21,840 nt of DNA from Lachnospiraceae bacterium (GTDB lineage: Bacteria; Bacillota; Clostridia; Lachnospirales; Lachnospiraceae). The stretch is taken from assembly GCA_900766815.1 (NCBI GenBank), contig CAAFWV010000018.1:1-21840 (forward strand), read 5' to 3'. Below are positions 6,858-14,022 of this stretch, one piece after another. The stretch's first letter is position 1. The number at the start of each line of letters is the position of its first letter. The notes below the pieces were generated by a model, which was not told where the DNA came from, ran no database searches, and saw only the letters and a program-made list of their open reading frames with translations. Both the position numbers and the translations under genes were made by a program.

Positions 6858-6888
6858 ATGATAAAAGTCTTATTCATCTGCCACGGCA
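6858..6888 (+). repeat. Right copy of the 31-bp direct repeat
   Basis: These are the first 31 bases of the intact phosphatase gene. They match 997-1027 except at two adjacent positions. See the left copy for interpretation. Confidence 0.5.
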
Positions 6889-7328
6889 ATATTTGCCGTA
6901 GCACGATGGCTCAGTTTATATTTGATTATCAGATAAAGCAGAGAGGTTTGGAGGACGTAATCGAGACTGATTCGGCCGCGACAAGCAGGGAAGAGATTGG
7001 CAACGGTCCACACTACGGAACGGTGAATAAGCTGCGTGAGGCAGGCATTCCTATACTTAAGCACAGAGCTGTTCAGATGACCAAGTCTGATTATGACAGA
7101 TATGACTATCTGATCGGTATGGATGATTGGAATATTAGGAATATGAGCCGGATCACCGGAGGAGACCCGGAGGGGAAGATGTACAAATTGTTGGAATTTG
7201 CCGGTAAGAGCAGGGATATTGCAGATCCCTGGTATACCGGCAACTTTGATGATACATATAATGATATTATGGAAGGCCTTGAGGGGCTATGGCGTGTCCT
7301 CTCAGCAAAGCTTGGTAGCCAGTCTTAA
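6858..7328 (+). CDS. Low-molecular-weight protein tyrosine phosphatase
   Basis: A soluble phosphatase of 156 residues, the normal family size. The P-loop signature ICHGNICRS (Cys8-X5-Arg14) opens the protein, and the general-acid Asp is in IADPWYTG near residue 120, with the Tyr typical of the DPWY motif. It hydrolyses phosphotyrosine in proteins or, in arsenate reductase relatives, acts on other oxyanions; the DPWY block favours true phosphatase activity. ATG 6858 is chosen because AAGGAG (6842-6847) is 10 bp upstream; TTG 6849 is too close to it. Its last 27 bp overlap the 3' end of the convergent XRE-AbrB gene. No capsule or kinase partner is adjacent. The 5' end is duplicated as the stub at 997. 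Confidence 0.93.
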   Translation: MIKVLFICHGNICRSTMAQFIFDYQIKQRGLEDVIETDSAATSREEIGNGPHYGTVNKLREAGIPILKHRAVQMTKSDYDRYDYLIGMDDWNIRNMSRITGGDPEGKMYKLLEFAGKSRDIADPWYTGNFDDTYNDIMEGLEGLWRVLSAKLGSQS

Positions 7329-7727
7329 CAGGTCCATAAGCCCCTTCTCCTTCACAATGGCGATGCCCTGTGACTCGTCACCAAGGACAATAAGATTGTC
7401 TCCGGGATTGATATCGAATATTTTCCTGGCTTCTGCCGGGATCACAATCTGCCCCTTATCGCCGACTTTCACCATGCCGAAGATGTGCTTGCCCTTGGGC
7501 GGCACATTGAGACCTAGGTTATTCTTATCGTTGCGTTCATAATTAATCAGGTCATCCATGGATACGGAGAACACTTCTGCGATACGCTTGCATTTCTCGA
7601 TATCCGGCAGGGATTCGCCTGTTTCGTATTTAGATACAGTCTGTCTGCTGACACCAATTCTGTCAGCAAGTTCATCCTGAGACAGACCATTCAGTTTTCT
7701 TAATTCAATTAGATTATCCTTAAACAT
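7302..7727 (-). CDS. XRE helix-turn-helix regulator with C-terminal AbrB/SpoVT domain
   Basis: A DNA-binding regulator of 141 residues. An N-terminal HTH_3 domain (about 5-62; LSQDELADRIGVSRQTVSKYE is the helix-turn-helix) is joined by a short linker to a swapped-hairpin AbrB domain (about 85-126; GDKGQIVIPAEARKIF). Both halves are DNA-binding modules, so the protein could bind two kinds of sites or use the AbrB part to oligomerise. Its start lies inside the last codons of the upstream acyltransferase (8-bp overlap), so the two are translationally coupled and the regulator probably controls its own operon. A purine-rich AAAGGGAAAG precedes the start. The 3' end overlaps the phosphatase gene on the other strand by 27 bp. 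Confidence 0.92.
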   Translation of the reverse strand: MFKDNLIELRKLNGLSQDELADRIGVSRQTVSKYETGESLPDIEKCKRIAEVFSVSMDDLINYERNDKNNLGLNVPPKGKHIFGMVKVGDKGQIVIPAEARKIFDINPGDNLIVLGDESQGIAIVKEKGLMDLLRLATKLC

Positions 7728-8862
7728 TTTTCTTTCCCTTTATTCCAAGTACACAATATCTCAATATAGGAATTCTGCTTATCACTTCATTAAGAACGAA
7801 CGCACCGGCGAAGGCTGCAATTCCGACAAGAAGATATACAAGAACAGCAGGCATTTCGGATGCATATATATGCAGGTAGTAAGCAACTACTGCAAGCGGT
7901 AGATAGTGGAAGATATACAGTCCCCACGATTTGCTGCACATCCATTTCGTGAACGCGTTAGAAGAGTCACAGTACTTCTTCATATTAGTAAGAATGGCCA
8001 GGATTGCCGACCAGCAAAAGAGGCAGGCAAGCACATTGTTGATCACCGGCTCCGTCGCGTAGTTCTCGCCAAAATAAATAACAGTATATGCAATGCCAAG
8101 CCCAATAGCCACAACACTAAGCACGATACGCAGACCAATCAGTCTGTCTATCACCTCATCATGAGAGAACACGAAGTATCCCATAAGGAAGCAGAACCCG
8201 TAGATTCCGAAACGATACACAGTAATCATAGGTGTATTGAGCACCTGAGCAGCCAGATAATTCACACCGGCGAAGAGAATGATGAGCCACACCGGTGTCT
8301 TTTTGCACAGATTATACAGCCTGTCCTTCTCAAGCTTCCTAATCAGAATCAGCATAAGAGACAGCAGCCACAGCACCTGAATAAACCAGAGCACGCCGGT
8401 TCCCGACACCGCCATAATTACATACAGCATCGGCTTTGGCATCTGTGACATCGCTTCCTCGAAGCCACCACCGATTATCATATTGTAATAACCCAGAATC
8501 CAGTGGAAGGCGAAGAGTCCGAGCGTGGACGGCACCAGAAGCTTACGTGTCCTATCCTTGAAAAAACGCTTCGTACTGTGTCCTTCGAGATAATATCTGG
8601 AACTCATTCCTGATACAACGAAGAGCAGTGCCATAAACCAGGGGTAAGTAATATATTGGAAAGCATCCTGCAACTGCCGCTCCTTAAATGCTCCGATTAC
8701 ACCGAAGGGCTGCACGCCGTTGAACATATATATTACGTGATATATGACAACAATGCAGACCGTAATGAATCTGATGTTATCAAGGTATGCCCGACGAACC
8801 GGGCTTCCGGATCCTGTGTCATTTGTACATTTCATATTATTCTCACCATTCCTATCTTTCAT
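7720..8862 (-). CDS. Acyltransferase 3 family membrane protein
   Basis: An integral membrane protein of about 380 residues with some ten hydrophobic segments. The opening YLDNIRFITVCIVVIYHVIY is the typical first block of acyltransferase-3 (OafA/YrhL-like) proteins, with the conserved Asn-Arg and the membrane His. MALLFVVSGMSSRYYL follows, and basic residues lie at membrane borders (RTRKLLVP). Family members transfer acetyl or other acyl groups to surface polysaccharides, peptidoglycan or small molecules; the acceptor is unknown here. ATG 8862 is preferred (AAAGGTGGG upstream); an in-frame ATG at 8940 adds 26 residues and one at 8835 removes nine. It heads a two-gene minus-strand operon with the XRE-AbrB regulator and is divergent from the sulfur operon. 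Confidence 0.88.
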   Translation of the reverse strand: MKDRNGENNMKCTNDTGSGSPVRRAYLDNIRFITVCIVVIYHVIYMFNGVQPFGVIGAFKERQLQDAFQYITYPWFMALLFVVSGMSSRYYLEGHSTKRFFKDRTRKLLVPSTLGLFAFHWILGYYNMIIGGGFEEAMSQMPKPMLYVIMAVSGTGVLWFIQVLWLLSLMLILIRKLEKDRLYNLCKKTPVWLIILFAGVNYLAAQVLNTPMITVYRFGIYGFCFLMGYFVFSHDEVIDRLIGLRIVLSVVAIGLGIAYTVIYFGENYATEPVINNVLACLFCWSAILAILTNMKKYCDSSNAFTKWMCSKSWGLYIFHYLPLAVVAYYLHIYASEMPAVLVYLLVGIAAFAGAFVLNEVISRIPILRYCVLGIKGKKNV

Positions 8863-8993
8863 ACAATTCCCACCTTTGCACTTAATTTTAACATATTCTA
8901 TCAGATATCCGGATGCAGTGCGACCAAGCGTTTTTAACATTTTATTTCAATTATTGTTAAAAATCGTTGCCATTGATTCTTCTGCTATAGGGT

Positions 8994-9017
8994 GAAGTTA
9001 TAACCAGTCATTACTTC
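8994..9017 (+). promoter_or_regulatory. Interrupted palindrome upstream of the sulfur operon (candidate operator)
   Basis: The arms GAAGTTAT (8994-9001) and ATTACTTC (9010-9017) are inverted repeats with one mismatch, around the 8-bp spacer AACCAGTC. It lies in the divergent region between the acyltransferase and mccB-like genes, 80 bp before the latter. Its size and spacer fit a LysR-type or similar dimer site, and sulfur operons are often under such control. No SAM riboswitch or T-box could be seen here. TATATA at 9018 could be a -10 box, but no good -35 pairs with it. Confidence 0.35.
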
Positions 9018-9097
9018 TATATATTTTTCAAGACAGGAACCCTTTGGTAACATAATCACAACAAAAGCGCAGACGCAAAGCAAGGAGACAGAAGAAT

Positions 9098-10282
9098 ATG
9101 AGTGAATATGTTAAACAGGAATCTGTACTCTCTGATAACAGGATATCAACGAAGCTCATTCACGGAGGTATATCTAAGGATGAATATACCGGAGCGGTGA
9201 ATGTACCGATTTACCAGACAAGCACATATGCACAGGAGATACCGGGAGTGCATAAGGGATATGAATATTCAAGGTCAGGTAATCCGACGAGGAAGGCTTT
9301 GGAGGAACTCATAGCAGATCTCGAGAACGGTAGATACGGCTTCGCATTTGCTTCCGGACTTGCAGCTATTTCGACGGTGCTCAGTATTTTTGAGCAGGGC
9401 GATGAGGTGATCATTTCCAATGATGTATACGGCGGAACCTTCAGAATCCTTGATAAGGTGTTCAACAGGTTCGGAATCACCTATAAGCAGGTGAACACCT
9501 CGGATATTGACAGGATCGAGGAAGCAATAGGTGCTAAGACCAAGGCGATATACATTGAGACACCGACCAATCCGCTGCTTGGGATCACTGACCTTAAGGC
9601 GGTTGCCGGGCTGGCACATAAACATGGAATTCTTTCTATAGTAGATAACACCTTTTATACACCATACATTCAGCGACCGTTGGATTTCGGAATCGACATT
9701 GTAGTACACAGTGCAACCAAGTACCTCGGCGGTCACAGCGATTTGATAGCAGGTCTTGCAGTAGTTAACGATGACAGGCTGGCAGAGCAGATCGGATTCC
9801 TGCAGAACGCAATAGGCGGAATTCTTCAGCCGTTTGATTCCTTCCTTCTTATAAGAGGAATCAAGACCCTGGGTGTAAGACTTGACAGACATGTAAGTAA
9901 CGCGGAGACAATCGCTAACTACCTTGTACAGTCGCCTGAAGTAAGCAGGGTTTATTATCCGGGACTTGCATCACATCCGGGATATGAGATAAACAAAGCT
10001 CAGGCATCAAGCGGAGGCGCAATCATTTCCTTCGAATTAACTGAAGGACATGATATCAATACATTCTTTAGAAGCCTTAAGGTGATTACCGTAGCGGAAA
10101 GCCTTGGTGGAGTTGAATCATTGATTGAACATCCTGCTTCAATGACTCATGCGTCAATCCCTAAGGAAATCAGGGAACAGGCAGGACTGACAGACAATCT
10201 CATCCGATTCTCTGTCGGCATAGAGGATGTGGACGACCTTATCTCAGATATAGAGGGAGCCCTGGTGGCATCCGTAAGATGA
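9098..10282 (+). CDS. mccB: Cystathionine gamma-lyase/gamma-synthase family PLP enzyme (MccB-like)
   Basis: A 394-residue pyridoxal-phosphate enzyme of the Cys/Met metabolism family at full length. Key blocks are YSRSGNPT (57-64, phosphate-binding Tyr/Arg), FASGLAAI, DVYGGT (110-114), ETPTNP, IVDNTF (Asp183, pyridine nitrogen) and SATKYLGGHSD (Lys208, Schiff-base lysine). AAGGAG lies 10 bp before ATG 9098. The family covers cystathionine gamma-synthase, gamma-lyase and beta-lyase, which cannot be separated reliably by eye. The next gene is a cystathionine beta-synthase/cysteine-synthase homologue and the one after that a methionine importer, so the MccB role (cystathionine to cysteine in reverse transsulfuration, as in Bacillus yrhB) is the best inference. 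Confidence 0.88.
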   Translation: MSEYVKQESVLSDNRISTKLIHGGISKDEYTGAVNVPIYQTSTYAQEIPGVHKGYEYSRSGNPTRKALEELIADLENGRYGFAFASGLAAISTVLSIFEQGDEVIISNDVYGGTFRILDKVFNRFGITYKQVNTSDIDRIEEAIGAKTKAIYIETPTNPLLGITDLKAVAGLAHKHGILSIVDNTFYTPYIQRPLDFGIDIVVHSATKYLGGHSDLIAGLAVVNDDRLAEQIGFLQNAIGGILQPFDSFLLIRGIKTLGVRLDRHVSNAETIANYLVQSPEVSRVYYPGLASHPGYEINKAQASSGGAIISFELTEGHDINTFFRSLKVITVAESLGGVESLIEHPASMTHASIPKEIREQAGLTDNLIRFSVGIEDVDDLISDIEGALVASVR

Positions 10283-10318
10283 GGAGGGCGCTTTTCCAAA
10301 GAAAGGTTAGGAAAGAAT

Positions 10319-11233
10319 ATGGCACTGTACAATTCCATTCATGAACTGATTGGTCACACGCCACTTGTTAAGCTGGGTCCAACGAATGAGGGAAGTAAGG
10401 CAACGATTTATGCCAAGCTTGAGCAGTTCAATCCCTCGGGAAGCGTGAAGGACCGTGTCGGGAAGTACATGATAAAGGACGCGGAAGATAAGGGCCTGCT
10501 TAAACCGGGTTATACGATTATCGAGGCAACAGCCGGCAATACCGGACTAGGAATTGCCTTCGCGGCACTCGGTAAGGGCTACAGGATAATCTTCGTGGTT
10601 CCGACCAAATTCTCGATTGAGAAGCAACAGCTTATGATGGCCCTTGGGGCCGAGATAATAAGTACGCCGAGGGAAAAGGGAATGCTTGGGGCGGAGGAAA
10701 AGGCAGAGGAGCTGCTGAAAACCATCCCCAATTCGATTTCTCTAAGGCAGTTCAGGAACATGAGCAATCCACTGGCTCATTACGAAACAACCGGTCCTGA
10801 GATATATGAGGACCTCAGTGGAAAGATAGACTACGTTGTTCTGGGAGCAGGCAGCGGGGGCACTTTTACCGGTACTGTCAAGTATCTTAAGGAAAAATTG
10901 CCCGGACTGACAGCTGTGCTTGCCGACCCTGTAGGCTCCACCATAGGAGGCGGAGAACATGCCGATTATGACATAGAAGGAATCGGAAACGATTTCATAC
11001 CTGATACGATGGATATTTCATTAGTAGACAAAGTAATCAAGGTTACAGATGACGAGGCGTTTGCCGCAGTCAAAGTACTTGCAGCGAAAGAAGGAATTAT
11101 AGCAGGCTCCTCATCCGGAGCCGCCTACGCTGCGGCAGTTAAGCTTGCAGGTGAGGTAGAAGGCGGAAACATTGTGGTGCTTCTGCCGGACAGAGGCGAC
11201 AGATATTTCAGCGAAGGACTTTGGGAGAAATAG
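10319..11233 (+). CDS. mccA: Cysteine synthase / cystathionine beta-synthase family enzyme (MccA-like)
   Basis: A 304-residue fold-type II PLP enzyme. NPSGSVKDR carries the PLP lysine (Lys44), TAGNTG (71-76) is the substrate-binding Asn loop, and GAGSGGTFTG (176-185) is the phosphate cradle. The C-terminus has GIIAGSSSGAA and a final LLPDRGDRYFSEGLW. The blocks EGIGNDFIPD and EKGMLGAEE are features I associate with O-acetylserine-dependent cystathionine beta-synthases (MccA) rather than CysK. It would condense O-acetylserine with homocysteine to cystathionine, which the preceding enzyme can cleave to cysteine. A gap of 36 bp follows the mccB-like gene, and metN starts 22 bp downstream, so these are one operon. 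A plain cysteine synthase remains possible. Confidence 0.85.
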   Translation: MALYNSIHELIGHTPLVKLGPTNEGSKATIYAKLEQFNPSGSVKDRVGKYMIKDAEDKGLLKPGYTIIEATAGNTGLGIAFAALGKGYRIIFVVPTKFSIEKQQLMMALGAEIISTPREKGMLGAEEKAEELLKTIPNSISLRQFRNMSNPLAHYETTGPEIYEDLSGKIDYVVLGAGSGGTFTGTVKYLKEKLPGLTAVLADPVGSTIGGGEHADYDIEGIGNDFIPDTMDISLVDKVIKVTDDEAFAAVKVLAAKEGIIAGSSSGAAYAAAVKLAGEVEGGNIVVLLPDRGDRYFSEGLWEK

Positions 11234-11255
11234 TCTTACTGAAAGAGAGGTGAAC

Positions 11256-12278
11256 ATGAGCAAAACACCGATTTACGAACTGAGAGGAATATCGAAGGTA
11301 TTCGAAGGAAACGCCGGAAATACGGTTGCCGTGGATGATGTAAATCTTGATATCTACAAGGGCGAGATATTCGGAATCATCGGAATGAGCGGCGCGGGTA
11401 AGAGTACCTTAGTTAGAACTCTTAACAGACTTGAGGATGTGACCTACGGAGATGTAATCTTCGATGGCAGGAATCTTGGAAGTCTGAACAAGAAGGAACT
11501 GAATCAGACGCGTAAGGAAATATCAATGATATTCCAGGGCTTCAACCTACTGCTTCAGAAGACTGTTCTTGAGAATGTGCTTCTTCCGCTTAAGCTTGAC
11601 AAGGTCAGTAAGAAGGAGAGAGAAGCAAGAGGTCTTGAGATGCTTAAGGTTGTTGGCCTTGAGGATAAGGCTAAGGAGTATCCGGCCAGACTCTCAGGCG
11701 GACAGAGACAGAGGGTTGCGATTGCAAGAGCTCTTGTCAGGCATCCGAAGGTGCTGCTCTGTGATGAGGCAACCAGTGCTCTGGATCCTAAGATAACTGA
11801 GGAAATCCTAAGTCTGCTTAAGGACATCAATGAGAAGCTGGGATTAACAATAGTAATTATTACTCATGAGATGAGTGTTATTGAGAAGATATGTGACAGG
11901 GTTGCAATTATTGACAACGGAAAGGTCGCAGAGATTGGTGATGTTGGAGAGATATTTGCAAGACCCCGGTCGGAAGCGGCGAAGACTCTGTTGCTGCCGG
12001 GACTTACCGGCGACAATCCGTTCAGTATGTCTACCAAGCGATGTTACCGCATAGTATTTGACGGAAGGTCAGCTACGGAGCCGGTAATAGCCAATCTGGT
12101 CAAGGCTACGGGCGAGAGTGTGAATATTCTGAGTGCCAACACCAGAAGCGTGGGAGGAATCGGATACGGTCAGATGATTGTGGAATTTCCCGAGGATGCC
12201 TGGGCACATCAGGTGGTTGAAGCATATTTTAAGAAAATCGGGATAGAACCCATGGAAGTAAAGGAGGCAGGCGTATGA
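11256..12278 (+). CDS. metN: Methionine ABC transporter ATP-binding protein MetN
   Basis: A 340-residue ABC ATPase. Walker A is GMSGAGKST (43-51), the Q-loop Gln is at 94 (MIFQGF), the signature LSGGQ is at 147-151, and Walker B is VLLCDEATSALD (166-177), followed by the H-loop ITHEM. Residues from about 260 to the end form a C-terminal NIL (ACT-like) domain, which in MetN senses methionine and inhibits transport. Start ATG 11256 follows AGAGAGG; a longer in-frame ORF reaching back into mccA is spurious. The stop overlaps metI by 4 bp. The enzyme powers uptake of L/D-methionine or a related sulfur compound at the cytoplasmic face of the membrane. Confidence 0.95.
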   Translation: MSKTPIYELRGISKVFEGNAGNTVAVDDVNLDIYKGEIFGIIGMSGAGKSTLVRTLNRLEDVTYGDVIFDGRNLGSLNKKELNQTRKEISMIFQGFNLLLQKTVLENVLLPLKLDKVSKKEREARGLEMLKVVGLEDKAKEYPARLSGGQRQRVAIARALVRHPKVLLCDEATSALDPKITEEILSLLKDINEKLGLTIVIITHEMSVIEKICDRVAIIDNGKVAEIGDVGEIFARPRSEAAKTLLLPGLTGDNPFSMSTKRCYRIVFDGRSATEPVIANLVKATGESVNILSANTRSVGGIGYGQMIVEFPEDAWAHQVVEAYFKKIGIEPMEVKEAGV

Positions 12279-12928
12279 GTGAAGCGATTGTACAGCTTAT
12301 TATTAACGGAATAATCGAGACACTTGAGATGACAATCGTATCAACGCTCTTAGCCTATGTTGTGGGCCTTCCATACGGAATACTGATTAAGATAACGGGT
12401 AAGGGCGAGATATTCGAACATACGCTGCTTCATAAGATACTGGCAGCAAGTGCCAATATTCTAAGATCGGTTCCCTTCCTGATATTGCTGGTATTCTTAA
12501 TTCCGTTCACGAGATTAATAGTTGGAACATCACTCGGAACGGAAGCAACGATTGTTCCGCTTACAATCGGAACAATCCCGATAGTAGCACGAATGGTTGA
12601 ACAGTCACTCAATGAAGTGCCTGCGGGAATCACAGAGGCTGCTAAATCAATGGGTGCCGGGACGTTTGAAATCGTAGTTCATTTCCTTCTGCCCGAGGCA
12701 GGTCCATCACTTTTGTCAGGAGCAGCTATCAACTCAGCGACAGTGCTTGGTTATAGCGCAATGGCAGGCTGTATTGGCGGTGGCGGGCTGGGTGCAATAG
12801 CACTGAACTACGGATATTACAGATACCAGACGGATATTCTGCTTGTCACCATTGTAATACTTATTGTTATCGTTCAGATTTTCCAGGAAAGCGGAACACT
12901 GATCTCTAAGAAGATGAAGAAGTCTTAA
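12275..12928 (+). CDS. metI: Methionine ABC transporter permease MetI
   Basis: A 217-residue permease with about five membrane segments. The cytoplasmic coupling helix EAAKSMGAGTFEIVVHFLLP (121-140) is the EAA motif of binding-protein-dependent permeases, and the length matches MetI/MetP. An AAGGAGG site sits within the end of metN, and the 4-bp ATGA overlap indicates coupled translation. It forms the homodimeric channel partnering MetN and MetQ. The segment GGGGLGAIALNYGYYRYQTD near the C-terminus is also characteristic of this family. Confidence 0.95.
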   Translation: MSEAIVQLIINGIIETLEMTIVSTLLAYVVGLPYGILIKITGKGEIFEHTLLHKILAASANILRSVPFLILLVFLIPFTRLIVGTSLGTEATIVPLTIGTIPIVARMVEQSLNEVPAGITEAAKSMGAGTFEIVVHFLLPEAGPSLLSGAAINSATVLGYSAMAGCIGGGGLGAIALNYGYYRYQTDILLVTIVILIVIVQIFQESGTLISKKMKKS

Positions 12929-12985
12929 GAGTCAGTCTTCGCGATTTTACAAAAACAAAAATAAAAAGAAAAGAGGATAAATATT

Positions 12986-13903
12986 ATGAAAAAGAAGATT
13001 GTTAGTTTGTTACTTACAGGAGTATTGGTTGTCGGAACACTTGCACTTGCAGGCTGCGGTTCCAAGGAGGCGGCCGCAGAGAGTGCAGCTCCCGCAACGG
13101 AAGAGGCGGCAGAGGCTGAAGCTCCTGCAACGGAAGAGACAGCAGAGGCTACAGAGGAAGCAGCACCTGCAGAGACTACAAAGATTGTGGTTGGTGCCAA
13201 TATCACTCCTCATTCAGAGATTCTGAATCAGGCTAAGGAGATTCTGGCTAAGGACGGAATCGAACTTGAGGTTGTTGAAATCGAGGATTCAGTAACACCC
13301 AACACAGGTGTAACAGAGGGAACTCTTGATGCCAACTACTTCCAGCATCAGCCTTATCTTGATGATTACAATGCACAGAACGGAACAGATATCGTATCAA
13401 TCGGAGCTATCCATTATGAGCCCTTCGGAGTATATTCATCAAAGCTTACAAGCATTGCTGACCTTCCGGATGATGCCAAGGTTGCCGTTCCAAACAACGT
13501 AACCAACGAGGCAAGAGCACTTCTTCTGCTTGAGCAGGAGGGCGTTCTGAAGCTTAAGGAGGATGCAGGAATCACAGCAACTGTTACAGATATAGTTGAG
13601 AATCCCAAGAACATCAGCTTCGTAGAGGTTGATCCTTCACAGCTTGTGAACACACTTGCAGATGTTGATATCGCAGTTATCAATGGAAACTATGCACTTG
13701 AGGGCGGACTCCACATCAAGGATGCACTTGCAGTTGAGTCTAAGGATGGTCTTGCAGCTCAGACCTACGGAAATATCGTAGCAGCAAGAGAGGCTAACGC
13801 CAACAACCCTGCATTACTTAAGCTTGTTGAGGTACTTAAGAGCGATGAAATTAAGGATTACATCAACAACACATACGGTGGCGCAGTAGTACCACTTGAC
13901 TAA
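12986..13903 (+). CDS. metQ: Methionine-binding lipoprotein MetQ (NLPA family)
   Basis: A 305-residue lipoprotein with an n-region MKKK, a hydrophobic core and the lipobox LALAGC, with Cys24 to be acylated after signal peptidase II cleavage. Residues 28-64 are an unusually low-complexity Ala/Glu linker made of imperfect repeats of APATEE(A/T)AE, tethering the binding domain to the membrane. The NLPA domain follows (VVGANITPHSEILNQAKEIL..., TLDANYFQHQPYLDDYN, VAVPNNVTNEARALLLL). TLDANYFQHQ and PNNVTNEARAL are conserved ligand-binding blocks in MetQ. It is separated from metI by 57 bp without a terminator, and a hairpin follows the gene. It delivers methionine to MetNI; methionine sulfoxide or peptide ligands cannot be excluded. 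Confidence 0.94.
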   Translation: MKKKIVSLLLTGVLVVGTLALAGCGSKEAAAESAAPATEEAAEAEAPATEETAEATEEAAPAETTKIVVGANITPHSEILNQAKEILAKDGIELEVVEIEDSVTPNTGVTEGTLDANYFQHQPYLDDYNAQNGTDIVSIGAIHYEPFGVYSSKLTSIADLPDDAKVAVPNNVTNEARALLLLEQEGVLKLKEDAGITATVTDIVENPKNISFVEVDPSQLVNTLADVDIAVINGNYALEGGLHIKDALAVESKDGLAAQTYGNIVAAREANANNPALLKLVEVLKSDEIKDYINNTYGGAVVPLD

Positions 13904-13912
13904 AGAAATAAC

Positions 13913-13944
13913 CGGTAAGACTTGCAGATATGCAGGTCTTACCG
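13913..13944 (+). terminator. Hairpin ending the sulfur amino acid operon
   Basis: A 14-bp stem with one G-T wobble and a GATA loop: CGGTAAGAC (13913-13921) pairs with GTCTTACCG (13936-13944), and the inner pairs continue to the loop at 13927-13930. It begins 9 bp after the metQ stop. The following sequence is ATTAAAG and not a T-run, so it may act as a processing or stability hairpin as much as an intrinsic terminator. Confidence 0.6.
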
Positions 13945-14022
13945 ATTAAAGTATAAATCTTTAACAATTAAACCAAATTAAAAAAACAACATATGTACAG
14001 TATTTGAAGGGAGAAAAAAACA

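Noticed and set aside
8941..9097. SAM riboswitch or T-box leader before the sulfur operon
   Set aside because: No S-box or T-box core sequences and no terminator hairpin with T-run are present in this short region.
9275..9892. 205-codon minus-strand open frame opposite the mccB-like gene
   Set aside because: The sense strand carries all PLP-enzyme motifs; the antisense product resembles nothing.
11172..11255. N-terminal extension of MetN into the mccA-like gene
   Set aside because: The 28 extra residues overlap the preceding coding region and do not resemble an ABC ATPase; ATG 11256 has its own ribosome site.
12925..13206. Ala/Ser-rich minus-strand ORF with a low-complexity sequence
   Set aside because: It is the reverse reading of the GCA/GAA-rich MetQ linker and not an independent gene.
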